Shown: positions 20,533 to 30,981, numbered from the stretch's first letter. The stretch is 64,000 nt of DNA from Dechloromonas sp. A34 (GCF_026261605.1 NZ_CP102486.1:2356001-2420000), one strand, 5' to 3'. The notes: a model not told the origin generated them from the letters alone. Numbers and translations are program-made.

Positions 20533-20841
20533 ATGACGATGACGCTCACCAAAGCCGAACTCGCCGACCTCCTTTTTGAGAAGGTTGGCCTCAATAAACG
20601 TGAGGCCAAGGACATGGTTGAGGCTTTCTTTGAAGAGATTCGCAATGCACTGGAAATTGGTGATGGCGTTAAGCTGTCAGGTTTCGGCAATTTTCAGTTG
20701 CGCGACAAGCCGCAACGCCCTGGGCGAAACCCAAAAACCGGTCAGGAAATCCCGATTACGGCGCGCCGTGTCGTAACGTTTCATGCCAGCCAGAAGCTTA
20801 AGTCTGACGTTGAGTTAGCCTTCGATGGAACAGCGGCCTAA
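20533..20841 (+). CDS. ihfA: Integration host factor alpha subunit
   Basis: 102 residues of the HU/IHF fold: [36 protein letters not shown], then the DNA-minor-groove arm region [23 protein letters not shown] bends DNA sharply and assists recombination and sigma-54 activation, relevant to the sigma-54 promoter near 36.8 kb. The start at 20533 has TGGAA seven bases upstream; an in-frame ATG two codons later is possible. It follows pheT by ten bases, as in E. coli. Confidence 0.95.
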   Translation: MTMTLTKAELADLLFEKVGLNKREAKDMVEAFFEEIRNALEIGDGVKLSGFGNFQLRDKPQRPGRNPKTGQEIPITARRVVTFHASQKLKSDVELAFDGTAA

Positions 20842-21202
20842 AACCCATTCAGGCGACGAATTGCCGCCGATTCCCGCCAAGCGCTATTTCACCATTGGTG
20901 AAGTCAGCGAGTTGTGTGGGGTCAAACCCCATGTGCTGCGTTACTGGGAACAGGAGTTCAATCAACTCAAGCCAGTCAAGCGGCGGGGGAATCGGCGCTA
21001 TTACCAGCATCACGAAGTGCTGCTGGTTCGTCGAATTCGCGAGCTTCTTTACAATCAGGGATTTACGATCAGCGGCGCGCGAAATCGACTGGACGAAGGC
21101 GGTGTTCTGGAGGTGCCAGCCGCTGGCAAGCATGAGTTGCCAAAAGCAAGTGGCGGTCTACGTGACGAATTGAATTCAATTATTGAAATGTTGCGGCTTT
21201 GA
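20825..21202 (+). CDS. MerR family transcriptional regulator
   Basis: 125 residues with an N-terminal MerR winged helix: [44 protein letters not shown] short helical segment follows, with no cysteine cluster for metal sensing. MerR-like genes overlapping ihfA are common in proteobacteria; their target is not established. The start overlaps the end of ihfA by 17 bases. The tRNA-Pro promoter begins at its 3' end. Confidence 0.9.
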   Translation: MEQRPKTHSGDELPPIPAKRYFTIGEVSELCGVKPHVLRYWEQEFNQLKPVKRRGNRRYYQHHEVLLVRRIRELLYNQGFTISGARNRLDEGGVLEVPAAGKHELPKASGGLRDELNSIIEMLRL

Positions 21203-21235
21203 TTCGTGGGGTTTTCGGGTATAATGTTTGGCTTG

Positions 21236-21313
<78 letters not shown>

Positions 21314-21321
21314 AATTAAAT

Positions 21322-21343
21322 AACCGGCTTTTGCCGGTTTTTT
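21322..21343 (+). terminator. Intrinsic terminator after tRNA-Pro
   Basis: AACCGGC pairs with GCCGGTT around TTTT, followed by a T run. Confidence 0.85.
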
Positions 21344-21414
21344 AATTTTTACTGTTGATAAATAGAATAAGACAAATTAGATTGTTGCCACCCATTTGTT
21401 AACCGGAGGTGATC

Positions 21415-21732
21415 ATGGATTTGTCGACGCTGTCTGTCATTCAATTGCGCGAATTGCAGCAACAAATTCCCGCCGAATTAAAACGCCGCGAGGCTCAGGA
21501 AAAGGTCAATATCCTGAATGAGGTTCGCGCCTTTGCCAAAGCCCGTGGTTATGCCATTGAGGATTTGCTGGGCAAGGATGCCAAAGTCAAAGTGGTATCC
21601 GGCAATAAAGTCAAAGTTAAATATCGTCATCCCGAAAATTCCGAACTGGAATGGACCGGTCGCGGTCGTAAACCAAAATGGGTTGAGGCCTGGCTAGGGA
21701 ATGGCGGCAGTCTTGATAATCTACTGGTTTGA
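21415..21732 (+). CDS. H-NS histone family DNA-binding protein
   Basis: 105 residues. An N-terminal coiled-coil dimerisation region (LSVIQLRELQQQIPAELKRREAQEK) precedes the C-terminal DNA-binding loop, YRHPENSELEWTGRGRKPKW and VEAWLGNGGSLDNLLV. Such proteins silence AT-rich, often foreign, DNA. The ATG at 21415 follows GGAGGTGATC, an almost perfect complement to the 16S rRNA end, so expression should be high. It stands alone between tRNA-Pro and surE, three bases before surE. Confidence 0.93.
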   Translation: MDLSTLSVIQLRELQQQIPAELKRREAQEKVNILNEVRAFAKARGYAIEDLLGKDAKVKVVSGNKVKVKYRHPENSELEWTGRGRKPKWVEAWLGNGGSLDNLLV

Positions 21733-21735
21733 TTT

Positions 21736-22476
21736 ATGCGCATTCTGCTGAGTAACGACGACGGTTATTTCGCGCCCGGGCTTGCCGCGCTGGCAGAGGC
21801 TCTGACCGGGTTGGGGGAAATCGTTGTCGTTGCTCCCGAACAGAATCGCAGCGGGGCGAGCAATTCCCTGACGCTGGATCGGCCCTTGTTTCTGAAACAG
21901 GCGGCCAATGGGTTCCATTTTGTGAATGGGACGCCAACCGATTGCGTCCACCTGGCAGTTACCGGCATGCTGGATAACTTGCCGGATATTATTGTTTCCG
22001 GAATCAACCTCGGTGCCAACATGGGCGACGATACGATTTATTCGGGGACGGTCGCGGCGGCGACTGAAGGTTTCTTGCTGGGTATTCCTTCGATTGCCAT
22101 TTCGTTGACCAGTTTCGAAGGCAATAATTTTGATTCGGCAGGTCTCGTTGCGCGGGAATTGGTCGAGCGTTTTATTCGTAACCCGATCAATGAGCCGGTG
22201 TTACTCAATGTCAATGTGCCGGATAGACCCCATGCTGAATTACGCGGGATGGAGGTTACCCGGCTCGGGCGTCGGCATAAAGCCGAGCCGGTCGTCAAAA
22301 TGATTTCGCCGCGCAATGAAACGGTTTATTGGGTCGGCGCGGCGGGGGCGGCGGCTGATTCTGGGGCCGGTACCGATTTCAATGCGGTCGATCGTGGTTT
22401 CGTTTCGATAACTCCCTTGCAAATAGATCTGACTCATACGGCACAATTGAATGCCGTTTGTCATTGGATGAAGTGA
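21736..22476 (+). CDS. surE: 5'/3'-nucleotidase SurE
   Basis: 246 residues, [23 protein letters not shown], with the metal-binding NDDG at residues 7-10 and [26 protein letters not shown] of the active site. SurE removes phosphate from nucleoside 5'- and 3'-monophosphates and helps stationary-phase survival. First gene of surE-pcm-nlpD-rpoS, the same order as in E. coli. Confidence 0.96.
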   Translation: MRILLSNDDGYFAPGLAALAEALTGLGEIVVVAPEQNRSGASNSLTLDRPLFLKQAANGFHFVNGTPTDCVHLAVTGMLDNLPDIIVSGINLGANMGDDTIYSGTVAAATEGFLLGIPSIAISLTSFEGNNFDSAGLVARELVERFIRNPINEPVLLNVNVPDRPHAELRGMEVTRLGRRHKAEPVVKMISPRNETVYWVGAAGAAADSGAGTDFNAVDRGFVSITPLQIDLTHTAQLNAVCHWMK

Positions 22477-22502
22477 CTGCCAGCGTGTTGCACGGAATTG
22501 GA

Positions 22503-23135
22503 ATGACTTCGCAACGCACCCGGGCCCGCATGATCGAGCGCCTGCGCGAGAAAGGGATTCGTAACGAGTCCGTTTTGACCGCCATGGCGGCGGTGCCGCG
22601 CCATGTTTTCGTCGAGGAAGCGCTGGCCTCGCGGGCCTACGAAGATACCGCCTTGCCGCTGGGCATGGGGCAGACCATTTCGCAGCCTTTTGTTGTGGCG
22701 CGGATGATTGAGTTGCTGCTGAACGGTCGTGCAGGCTTGGGAAAGACCTTGGAGGTTGGGGCGGGTTGTGGCTACCAAGCTGCCGTGCTGGCCCAGTTGA
22801 CCAATGAGGTGTATGCAGTCGAGCGTCTTGGTCCCCTGCTCGAAAAGGCCAAGTTGCACATGCGGACTTTGCAGCAGTTCAATGTACGGCTGAAGCATGC
22901 TGACGGCCAGTTCGGCTTGCCCGAAGCGGCGCCTTTTGACAGTATTATTGTCGCTGCTGCCGGAACCAAAGTGCCGCAGGCGCTACTCGAACAGCTGGCG
23001 CTCGGTGGCCGACTGGTCTTGCCAGTTGGGACGACGGAGCAGTATCTTAGCTTCATTGAACGAACCCCTCAGGGATATGCCGAAACGCGGCTGGATGCGG
23101 TCCGGTTCGTCCCTCTTCTCGCAGGAACGCAATGA
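22503..23135 (+). CDS. pcm: Protein-L-isoaspartate O-methyltransferase
   Basis: 210 residues from the ATG at 22503 (MTSQRTRARMIERLREKGI), matching the E. coli length of 208. The SAM motif LEVGAGCGYQAAVLAQ and the signature VPRHVFVEEAL...GMGQTISQPFVVA are present. The enzyme starts repair of isoaspartyl residues in aged proteins. A GTG at 22473 overlapping the surE stop (GTGA) would add ten residues and is an alternative start. Its stop overlaps the nlpD start (ATGA). Confidence 0.95.
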   Translation: MTSQRTRARMIERLREKGIRNESVLTAMAAVPRHVFVEEALASRAYEDTALPLGMGQTISQPFVVARMIELLLNGRAGLGKTLEVGAGCGYQAAVLAQLTNEVYAVERLGPLLEKAKLHMRTLQQFNVRLKHADGQFGLPEAAPFDSIIVAAAGTKVPQALLEQLALGGRLVLPVGTTEQYLSFIERTPQGYAETRLDAVRFVPLLAGTQ

Positions 23136-24055
23136 TTCGACTGATTGCCTTAGTTTTACCTAGTCTGCTGCTTGCTGCGTGCTCGCAACAGCCGGTGCCG
23201 GCGATCGATCGCAACGCCACCGCCCAATCGCGGGCAGCAATTGGTGGCCAGCCGTCCGGGCCGGGTTACTACACGGTGAAGCGAGGCGATACCCTGTATC
23301 GCATTGCGCTCGAAAATGGCCAAGATTACCGGGATGTTGCGGGCTGGAACAATATCGTCAATCCTTCTTCGATCAAGGAGGGGCAGGTTCTGCGGGTTGC
23401 CCCGCCGAGCGCGCCCGAGAGTGGCGGGGCCGTAGTGGCGAATCCGGTTGCTTCCGGGGATGTGGTTGAGTCGCGATCGCTCGATCAGCCGGTAGCTCAG
23501 GCAACGACCACAATGCCCGGCAATGGATCGGTCAAGCGCGAGCCTCGGGTTGGCAAGGAGCCTTATTCCGATGAGGCCTATGCCCGCCTGAACAAAAACG
23601 GCGAGCAGTTCGCCTTGGCGCCGGATTCCCGGGTTGAGGCGAAGCCGGATCCGGCTTCGACCGTGCCGGCGGCGACCGCTGGTCCCGACGATGTACCCTG
23701 GTTGTGGCCGTCGTCAGGCAAAGTGGTGGCGAGCTACAGCGAAGCGGGCAGCAAGGGCCTGGATTTCTCCGGTCGAGCCGGCGATCCCGTCATCGCCGCT
23801 GGCGATGGCAAGGTCGTATACGCCGGTGCTGGTCTGCGCGGCTACGGCGAATTGGTGATCGTCAAGCACAATGCGACCTTCCTGTCAGCCTATGCCCACA
23901 ACCGGAAGATTCTCGTCAAGGAAGGCCAGCAGGTCAGCCGCGGTCAGAAGATTGCCGAAATGGGCAACACTGATGCGGATTCGGTTAAGTTGCACTTCGA
24001 GATACGTAAGCAGGGCAAGCCTGTCGACCCAGCCCAATACCTGCCCAAAAGATGA
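23132..24055 (+). CDS. nlpD: NlpD/murein hydrolase activator lipoprotein
   Basis: 307 residues. The lipoprotein signal is LIALVLPSLLLAAC, with the acylated cysteine near residue 17. A LysM domain (YYTVKRGDTLYRIALENG...GQVLRV, about 48-92) is followed by a linker and a C-terminal M23/LytM domain (GLDFSGRAGDPVIAAGDGKVVYAG ... LSAYAHN ... KLHFEIRKQGKPVDPAQYLPKR). Two metal ligands of active M23 enzymes are replaced (GLD for HxGxD, KLH for HxH), so it should activate an amidase and not cut murein itself. It overlaps pcm and rpoS by four bases each. Confidence 0.93.
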   Translation: MIRLIALVLPSLLLAACSQQPVPAIDRNATAQSRAAIGGQPSGPGYYTVKRGDTLYRIALENGQDYRDVAGWNNIVNPSSIKEGQVLRVAPPSAPESGGAVVANPVASGDVVESRSLDQPVAQATTTMPGNGSVKREPRVGKEPYSDEAYARLNKNGEQFALAPDSRVEAKPDPASTVPAATAGPDDVPWLWPSSGKVVASYSEAGSKGLDFSGRAGDPVIAAGDGKVVYAGAGLRGYGELVIVKHNATFLSAYAHNRKILVKEGQQVSRGQKIAEMGNTDADSVKLHFEIRKQGKPVDPAQYLPKR

Positions 24056-24984
24056 GCGATTCGGGAGAGGGCCTGGATGATGAGGAGTTCGAAGGTCAGC
24101 CGGACGAATCCGTGCTGGTCCCCGAACCCGAAGCGCTCGCTCCGGAGGTCGAGCTTCTCGAAGACGTCACCCAGCTCTACCTGAATGAGATCGGGGCCAA
24201 GCCGCTGCTGACCCCAGCAGATGAGCTGGCGACGACGCGTCTGGTGCGCACCGGCGATTTTTCCGCCCGGCAACGGATGATCGAGCATAATCTCCGGCTC
24301 GTTGTGAATATCGCCAAGCATTACCTGAACCGCGGCATTCCTTTGCTCGATCTGATCGAAGAAGGCAACCTCGGACTGATCCATGCGCTGGAAAAGTTCG
24401 ACCCGGAGCGCGGGTTCCGTTTTTCGACCTACGCCACCTGGTGGATACGGCAAAGCATCGAGCGCGGCATCATGAACCAGTCGCGAACCATCCGGCTGCC
24501 GGTCCATGTCGTCAAGGAAATCAATCTCGTCCTGCGCGCCATGCGTCACCTGGAATCGGCCGATCGACGGGATTCGACCGTGGAGCGTATCGCGGCGCTG
24601 CTAGACCGTACAGAGGACGATGTCCGGCGCATCCTCTCGCTGAACGAACACATCGCCTCGCTCGACGCGCCGCTCGAAATTGACCCCAATCGGACCATGG
24701 CGGAAGTGATTGCCGACGATACCGGCGGCGATCCCGAATCCTTGCTGCAATCGAGCGAGGTCGACTCTCTCCTTGGCGACTGGCTGGACCAGTTGACCGA
24801 GCGCCAGCGCATCGTCATCGAGCGGCGCTACGGGCTGAACGGCGTGGATGTGGCGACGCTCGACGTGATCGCCACCGATCTCGGCCTGACCCGCGAACGC
24901 GTTCGGCAGATCCAGATGGAGGGTCTGGACCGCATGCGCAAGATCATCAAGCGCGGGAATATTTCGCGGGACTCCCTGCTGTAG
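24052..24984 (+). CDS. rpoS: RNA polymerase sigma factor RpoS
   Basis: 310 residues. Region 1.2 (DVTQLYLNEIGAKPLLTPADE), region 2 (MIEHNLRLVVNIAKHYLNRGIPLLDLIEEGNLGLIHALEKFDPERGFRFSTYATWWIRQSI), region 3, and region 4 (TLDVIATDLGLTRERVRQIQMEGLDRMRK) are all intact. RpoS directs general-stress and stationary-phase transcription. The start overlaps the nlpD stop (ATGA). Related bacteria also transcribe rpoS from a promoter inside nlpD, which I cannot place here. Confidence 0.95.
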   Translation: MSDSGEGLDDEEFEGQPDESVLVPEPEALAPEVELLEDVTQLYLNEIGAKPLLTPADELATTRLVRTGDFSARQRMIEHNLRLVVNIAKHYLNRGIPLLDLIEEGNLGLIHALEKFDPERGFRFSTYATWWIRQSIERGIMNQSRTIRLPVHVVKEINLVLRAMRHLESADRRDSTVERIAALLDRTEDDVRRILSLNEHIASLDAPLEIDPNRTMAEVIADDTGGDPESLLQSSEVDSLLGDWLDQLTERQRIVIERRYGLNGVDVATLDVIATDLGLTRERVRQIQMEGLDRMRKIIKRGNISRDSLL

Positions 24985-24993
24985 CCAAGCCCT

Positions 24994-25995
24994 TCACTGC
25001 GGCATCCGCTGGCGGATTTCCTCGGCCAGTTGGAATACCGACATGGCGTAAAAAGTGGATCGGTTGTAGCGGGTGATCACATAGAAATTGTTGAGTCCTA
25101 GCCAATACTCCGTGGTTTGGTTCGGTGATGTCAGATCGAGCAGGGCAACCGTCGCCTGCGGGTCGGCGTCGCTGAGTATCCCCTTCTCGGCCAGCTCGGC
25201 CACCTTCAGGCTGGGCTGGATGCCGGCCTCGATCAGGCCGGGTTCGGGCTCGCCGACAGTGTGGGCCGGGTAGGCGACCGCCTGTCCGGCCTGCCAGCCG
25301 TGCTGTTCGAGAAAGCGGGCAACACTGCCGATGGCATCGGCAACGCTGTTGCTCAGGTCGATTCGCTGGTCGCCGTCGAAATCCACGGCGTATCGGCGCT
25401 GGCTACCGGGCATGAACTGCGGGATACCAATCGCGCCGGCAAACGATCCCTTGACGGCGAGCGGGTCCAACTGATTCTCACGGGTCAGCAGCAGGAATTG
25501 CTCTAGCTCGGTACGGAAAAACTCGGCCCGGCGCGGATAGTGAAAAGCCAGCGTCGCCAGGGCTTCGAGGACTCCGAAGCCGCCGGTATTGCGACCGTAT
25601 TCGGTTTCGACGCCGATGATGGCGACAATGATTTCAGCCGGCACGCCGTAGATCGCGCTGGCCCGGATCAGGCTGGCGCGGTTTTCCAGCCAGAAGCCGA
25701 CGCCGCCTTCGATGCGTCGATCATTCAGAAAACGTGAGCGATAGCGCTCCCATGAACGTTGCAAGGGAGAGGCGGGCGGTTTGATCAGTTGCAGAACCCT
25801 GGCGTTGGGCCGGGTACTGGCGAATTGGGCGAGCAGTTCGTCGGCCTTGAAGCCATGGCGTTGTTCAAGGTCAATGGCAAAATCGATGACGGCCGGATCG
25901 CTTGCAAAGCTCTGCGTGTTGGCCGAGGCCACTGCGAAACCTGAAAAGGCGGCGAGTAGCAGGGCGCCGAAGGTGTGCTTCAAATTCATCTCCAT
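24994..25995 (-). CDS. mltB: Lytic murein transglycosylase B
   Basis: 333 residues. A signal peptide (HTFGALLLAAFSGFAVASA) is followed by the SLT family 3 fold, with the catalytic glutamate in IIGVETEYGRNTG and motifs GSFAGAIGIPQFMPGSQRRYAVDFDGD and DAIGSVARFLEQHGW. No lipobox is seen, so it may be a soluble periplasmic form. It cleaves murein to 1,6-anhydro products. The start at 25995 overlaps the transglutaminase stop (TGATG); an ATG two codons later is also possible. Last gene of the moxR unit. Confidence 0.92.
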   Translation of the reverse strand: MEMNLKHTFGALLLAAFSGFAVASANTQSFASDPAVIDFAIDLEQRHGFKADELLAQFASTRPNARVLQLIKPPASPLQRSWERYRSRFLNDRRIEGGVGFWLENRASLIRASAIYGVPAEIIVAIIGVETEYGRNTGGFGVLEALATLAFHYPRRAEFFRTELEQFLLLTRENQLDPLAVKGSFAGAIGIPQFMPGSQRRYAVDFDGDQRIDLSNSVADAIGSVARFLEQHGWQAGQAVAYPAHTVGEPEPGLIEAGIQPSLKVAELAEKGILSDADPQATVALLDLTSPNQTTEYWLGLNNFYVITRYNRSTFYAMSVFQLAEEIRQRMPQ

Positions 25996-27926
25996 CAGGG
26001 AAGTCGCGCGATTGCCTCGCGCAAGTTTTTCAAATCGTGATTGGTGCCGTAGCGGGCCTGAAGGTAAGCCTCGACGACCCGGTTGAACGGTTCCGCCAGC
26101 CCAGGGTGTTGATGTTGTACACGGCGGGCTAAAGCAAGCGGCGTTTCCCAAGGCGCGCAGTTTACCTGCCGGCTGGCCAGATGTCGCAGGGCTTTGTGCC
26201 ACAGACGGCTGGCCGGGTCGTGGCGCGGTTTCTGGTAGAGCGCCCAAGCGGTGGTGGCGGCAATCAGCAGGCCGGTCGCCAGGCCGAGCAAGGTGGCCAG
26301 GTTGCGCCAGTCAACATCGGGTAGGCCGAGGCGGGCGAGCAGCTCGCGCTGGCGCTGCGGATCGTAGCCGAGGATTTGCTGATTCCAGGCGTTGTTGATG
26401 GCTTCCCAGCGGTAACGCAGCGTGCGCAGCCAGGTGCTACGTAGTTGAATCAGGCCGGGCAGGGCTTCCCCGGCCGGCAGGGCATCGGCGATGCCGGTCT
26501 CGATGCGGGCCGGCGAGACCGCCGCCGTTGGGTCGATGCGCACCCAGCCGCGGTTTTCCAGCCAGACTTCGGCCCAGGCGTGAGCATCGGACTGGCGGAC
26601 GACAAGGTAGCCATCAACCGGATTGCGTTCGCCACCCTGGTAGCCGGTTACCACGCGTGCAGGGATGCCGGCGCTTCGCATCAGGACGACAAAGGCGGCA
26701 GCGAAATGTTCGCAGAAGCCGCGCCGGGTACGAAAGAGGAAGTCGTCGACGCTGTTCGCTCCGAGCAGGGGCGGCTGCAAGGTGTAGGAAAACTCGTTGG
26801 CGAACAGCGCGAGGGCCTGCCCGATCATGGCGTCAGGCGTTTTGGCCGTGGCCCGCCAGCTGTCGGCGAGGCGGCGGGCCTGCGGATTGCTGTTGCCCGG
26901 TAGTGCCAGATTGCGGCGGATTACTGTGGCCTCTTCAGTCGTGTTGAAGCGGTAGTCGAGGCTCGATACGAGCCGGAAGCGTTGACGGCTGGTCACCGGT
27001 TGCCGGCTGGTGGCGGTCAGGGTGCCACTGAGGGCGGTTTCCGGCGGCAGGCCGGTAGTGGCGTCGAGGGCCAGCAGCCAGCGCTGGCTATGGGCTTCGA
27101 GCGTGGTTTCGTAGGTGATCGGCGCCGAGATTGTCTCGATGCGTAGCGGGTGGCGAGCGGTAAGCGGCCGCCAGGTGGCACCGTCGAAATTTTCGAGTAC
27201 CGGACCGCGCCAGTAGAGCTTGTCCCTGGCCGGAATCTCGCCGTCGAAACGGACCCGGAAGGCGATCTCGCTACTCTGCGCCAGATTGGCGATCATCCCC
27301 GGCGTCATCGTTTCGGACAGCCCGGTCTTGCCGGCGTGGGCATCCTGGGGCAGCCCCCAGAGCGGTCCGGTGATGCGCGGAAAAAGCAGGTAGAGCACGA
27401 GCATGAAAGGCATGGCCTGAACGCAAAGCAGTCCGGCGTAGCGCAGTGTGTGACGAAGCGTTGCCCCGGGGCCGCCGTAGAGGCGAATCAGTGTGCCCGT
27501 AACGATCCACATGGCGCTCAGCAACCAGAGTCCGGTCGGGATGCTTTGCGAGTAAAAGTAGTGGGTAAGCAGCAGGAAATAGCCGAGGTTAACGACGACC
27601 ACGCCATCGCGCCGGCTTTTCAGTTCGAGCAGTTTCATCGCCATGAAGACGACCAGCATGCTGACCCCGGCATCGCGCCCGAACAGCGTGCGGAATTCGG
27701 CATAGATGCCGGCGCAGCCTGCAATGACGAGAAGCAACAACAGCCAGCGACCGGGCAGGCGCTGGTCCTGCCACCACAGCCAGCCGCCCCAGAACAGCAT
27801 CAGCCCGGCAAAGGCGGAGAGCCAGAGCGGTTGATGCTCGAAGTGCGGGGCAATAGTGACCAGCGCTGCCGCAAAAAGCCAGGGGACGGCCTTGTGGTCG
27901 AGCGCTTCGCGGGCCGCGGTGCTCAT
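25995..27926 (-). CDS. TgpA-type membrane transglutaminase-like protein
   Basis: 643 residues. Five to six N-terminal membrane helices (DUF3488, about 1-190) precede a periplasmic region, a transglutaminase core and a C-terminal helix with a DUF4129-like tail. The catalytic triad is visible: Cys in TRRGFCEHFAAAF, His in SDAHAWAEVW and Asp in WVRIDPTAA. TgpA of Pseudomonas is needed for viability. The gene is coupled to DUF58 (overlap ATGA) and moxR upstream, the usual MoxR-DUF58-transglutaminase set, and to mltB downstream. Confidence 0.92.
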   Translation of the reverse strand: MSTAAREALDHKAVPWLFAAALVTIAPHFEHQPLWLSAFAGLMLFWGGWLWWQDQRLPGRWLLLLLVIAGCAGIYAEFRTLFGRDAGVSMLVVFMAMKLLELKSRRDGVVVVNLGYFLLLTHYFYSQSIPTGLWLLSAMWIVTGTLIRLYGGPGATLRHTLRYAGLLCVQAMPFMLVLYLLFPRITGPLWGLPQDAHAGKTGLSETMTPGMIANLAQSSEIAFRVRFDGEIPARDKLYWRGPVLENFDGATWRPLTARHPLRIETISAPITYETTLEAHSQRWLLALDATTGLPPETALSGTLTATSRQPVTSRQRFRLVSSLDYRFNTTEEATVIRRNLALPGNSNPQARRLADSWRATAKTPDAMIGQALALFANEFSYTLQPPLLGANSVDDFLFRTRRGFCEHFAAAFVVLMRSAGIPARVVTGYQGGERNPVDGYLVVRQSDAHAWAEVWLENRGWVRIDPTAAVSPARIETGIADALPAGEALPGLIQLRSTWLRTLRYRWEAINNAWNQQILGYDPQRQRELLARLGLPDVDWRNLATLLGLATGLLIAATTAWALYQKPRHDPASRLWHKALRHLASRQVNCAPWETPLALARRVQHQHPGLAEPFNRVVEAYLQARYGTNHDLKNLREAIARLP

Positions 27927-28876
27927 GGCTGAAATAGGGCTAGGGCTTCGAGGCAGCGGTGTTGCTGGGCTGCGCCGTTGCCTGGCGGAATTGAGTGGCC
28001 GGGCAATTGCAAGCCGTAGCTGCAGCCTTCTCCCTGGGCTGCGAGAACCCAGCCGGCCATCTGCGACAGCCGGGCTTCGAGCGGCAGGGCCGGATCGGTC
28101 AATTGCCAGTCGAGTTGCAGTTCGACCTGGGCGCCGCCGGCAAACTGCTTGATCAGCAACGGCCGTTCGCCCGCGTCGCGGGCGCTGGCCTTCCAGGCGA
28201 CATGGCGCGGTGAGTCGGCGGGCTGGCGCTCCCGGAAGCCGGCGAAATCCTCCTGCCCGGCGTCGCCGCTATGTTCGCCGCCGGAAGGCGTTGGCGACTG
28301 GGCCGGCAAGGGCGACGCGATCGGTTGCGGGTAAACCAGACACCGCATGGCCGGCTGCAGGTAGCTCCAGGCGACGAACAGGCCGAGCGGATAGCGGCTC
28401 GACAGGCGGACGCGGGGCAGTTCGAGCCAGCCGCGTTGCCGGGCAGCGATGGGAATGGCGATGGTGGCGCTCGCCCGGGTATCGAGTGCAGTGGTTACCG
28501 CTTTGTCCAGTTCGCCTTCGAGTTCGAGGGCGAGACGGGGTGCCGCCCGGTCATTGCTGAGGCTGATCTGGAAATGGGCCGTTTCGCCGGCGAAGACCGG
28601 TTCACAGCGGCCCGGCGTGATGACCAGTCCGTACAGGTTGCGGAAGGTGTGCACCATGCCGGTGAGGCCCAGTCCGGCAAGCAGGAAAACCAGCGCATGA
28701 CCCAGGGCGAGGGTGTAATTGATTGCACCGAGTTGCATGACCACCAGTGCCAGCGCGAAGAGCAGGCCGGCTCGCGTCGGGATGATGAAAACCCGGCGCT
28801 GGCCGAGGCGCAAGGGTGCCGTACCGTCGCTCTGCCAGCGGAAGAGTTGTTGTTGCAGTTTGGCGACGAGGCCCAC
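27923..28876 (-). CDS. DUF58 domain protein
   Basis: 317 residues. Two N-terminal membrane helices (RAGLLFALALVVMQLGAINYTLALGHALVFLLAGLGLTGMVH) are followed by a beta-rich region and the DUF58 part, FAGFRERQPADSPRHVAWKASARD, related to von Willebrand factor A folds. The start is GTG at 28876, six bases after the moxR stop. DUF58 proteins pair with MoxR ATPases, which are thought to act as chaperones on them. It overlaps the transglutaminase start by four bases. Confidence 0.9.
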   Translation of the reverse strand: MGLVAKLQQQLFRWQSDGTAPLRLGQRRVFIIPTRAGLLFALALVVMQLGAINYTLALGHALVFLLAGLGLTGMVHTFRNLYGLVITPGRCEPVFAGETAHFQISLSNDRAAPRLALELEGELDKAVTTALDTRASATIAIPIAARQRGWLELPRVRLSSRYPLGLFVAWSYLQPAMRCLVYPQPIASPLPAQSPTPSGGEHSGDAGQEDFAGFRERQPADSPRHVAWKASARDAGERPLLIKQFAGGAQVELQLDWQLTDPALPLEARLSQMAGWVLAAQGEGCSYGLQLPGHSIPPGNGAAQQHRCLEALALFQP

Positions 28877-28882
28877 GGCCGG

Positions 28883-29821
<939 letters not shown>

Positions 29822-29943
29822 GCCGGTTTTCCTTGTTGAGTATTGGAACGAATTCTAATGCTTGAAGCTGCGTGGCGAATGAGACGATAATGCCATTTCG
29901 ACGTGCGCTCTTCGTGCGCCGCTTCGCAGAGAGAGAAGAACAA

Positions 29944-30870
29944 GTGACAACCACTGCTTTCATCACCCATCGCGACTGCTTGTTGCACGATATGGGTTCG
30001 CATCACCCCGAGTGCCCGCAACGTCTCACTGCCATCAATGATCACCTGATTGCCCAGGGGATCGATGCCTATTTCGTCTACCACGACGCGCCGCTGGCCA
30101 CCTTCGAGCAGCTGATGCGTGTCCATCCCGCCTCGCATCTCGAGCGCATCAAGCGGGCCTCGCCGGAGGCCGGTGTCGTGCACCTTGATCCCGATACCGC
30201 AATGAATCCGCACACCTGGCAGGCTGCTCTGCGGGCCGCTGGTGCTGGTTGTCTGGCGGTCGATCTGGTGATGAGTGGAGAATGCGAAAACGCCTTCTGC
30301 GCAGTGCGTCCCCCCGGTCACCATGCCGAGAAGAGTAATCCGATGGGATTCTGCTTTTTCAACAATGTGGCGGTTGCCGCTCGTCATGCACTCAAGGTGC
30401 ATGGCTTGGAGCGCGTCGCCATCATCGACTTCGACGTGCACCATGGCAACGGTACCGAGGACTGCTTTGCCGGCGACGAGCAGGTGCTGATGTGCAGCAT
30501 CTTCCAGCATCCGTTCTACCCGTATAGCGGGGCTGAAAAGCCGGCCGCCAATATGTGCAACGTGCCGCTTGCCGCCGGTTGCGGCGGCGAGGAGTTCCGC
30601 GATGCCGTGCTACAGGTGTGGACGCCGCGCCTGAAGGAATTCAAGCCGCAGATGATCCTGATATCGGCGGGCTTCGATGGTCACTACGAAGACGACATGG
30701 GGGGGCTCAAGCTGCTCGAAAAGGATTTCGGCTGGTGTACCGAGCATGTCAAAAAACTGGCCGCCGAAATGTGCCAGAAGCGTATCGTCTCGGTGCTGGA
30801 AGGCGGGTATGTGATGACCTCGCTGGCGCGTAGCGTTGGTGCGCATTTGCGGGCGCTGGCCGATCTCTAG
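29944..30870 (+). CDS. Histone deacetylase family protein
   Basis: 308 residues of the arginase/deacetylase fold. Zinc-site motifs are intact: RPPGHHAEKSNPMGFCFFNNVAVAARHAL, AIIDFDVHHGNGTEDCF and LISAGFDGHYEDDMGG. Bacterial members deacetylate acetylated amines, polyamines or possibly acetyl-lysines; the substrate here is not known. The start is a GTG at 29944 (VTTTAFITHRDCLLHDMG) with GAGAGAAG upstream; an ATG at 29890 would add 18 basic residues not typical of the family. Confidence 0.9.
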   Translation: MTTTAFITHRDCLLHDMGSHHPECPQRLTAINDHLIAQGIDAYFVYHDAPLATFEQLMRVHPASHLERIKRASPEAGVVHLDPDTAMNPHTWQAALRAAGAGCLAVDLVMSGECENAFCAVRPPGHHAEKSNPMGFCFFNNVAVAARHALKVHGLERVAIIDFDVHHGNGTEDCFAGDEQVLMCSIFQHPFYPYSGAEKPAANMCNVPLAAGCGGEEFRDAVLQVWTPRLKEFKPQMILISAGFDGHYEDDMGGLKLLEKDFGWCTEHVKKLAAEMCQKRIVSVLEGGYVMTSLARSVGAHLRALADL

Positions 30871-30909
30871 TACCAGCCTCCGGGTTCATGGTACTAGGCG
30901 CATCTTTCT

Positions 30910-30951
30910 TTGGAAAAAAGTGGGGCTGGGGTAAAATCCGGCCCACTTTTT
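30910..30951 (+). promoter_or_regulatory. lysC promoter within a terminator-like inverted repeat
   Basis: -35 TTGGAA (30910-30915) and -10 TAAAAT (30932-30937) have a 16-base spacer. The -10 lies in the loop of a repeat whose arms are AAAAAGTGGG (30915-30924) and CCCACTTTTT (30942-30951). The repeat could end the upstream histone-deacetylase-like transcript, while its loop starts the lysC transcript. Confidence 0.6.
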
Positions 30952-30981
30952 CATGTTTCTAACGTTTAACCGGACAAATCC

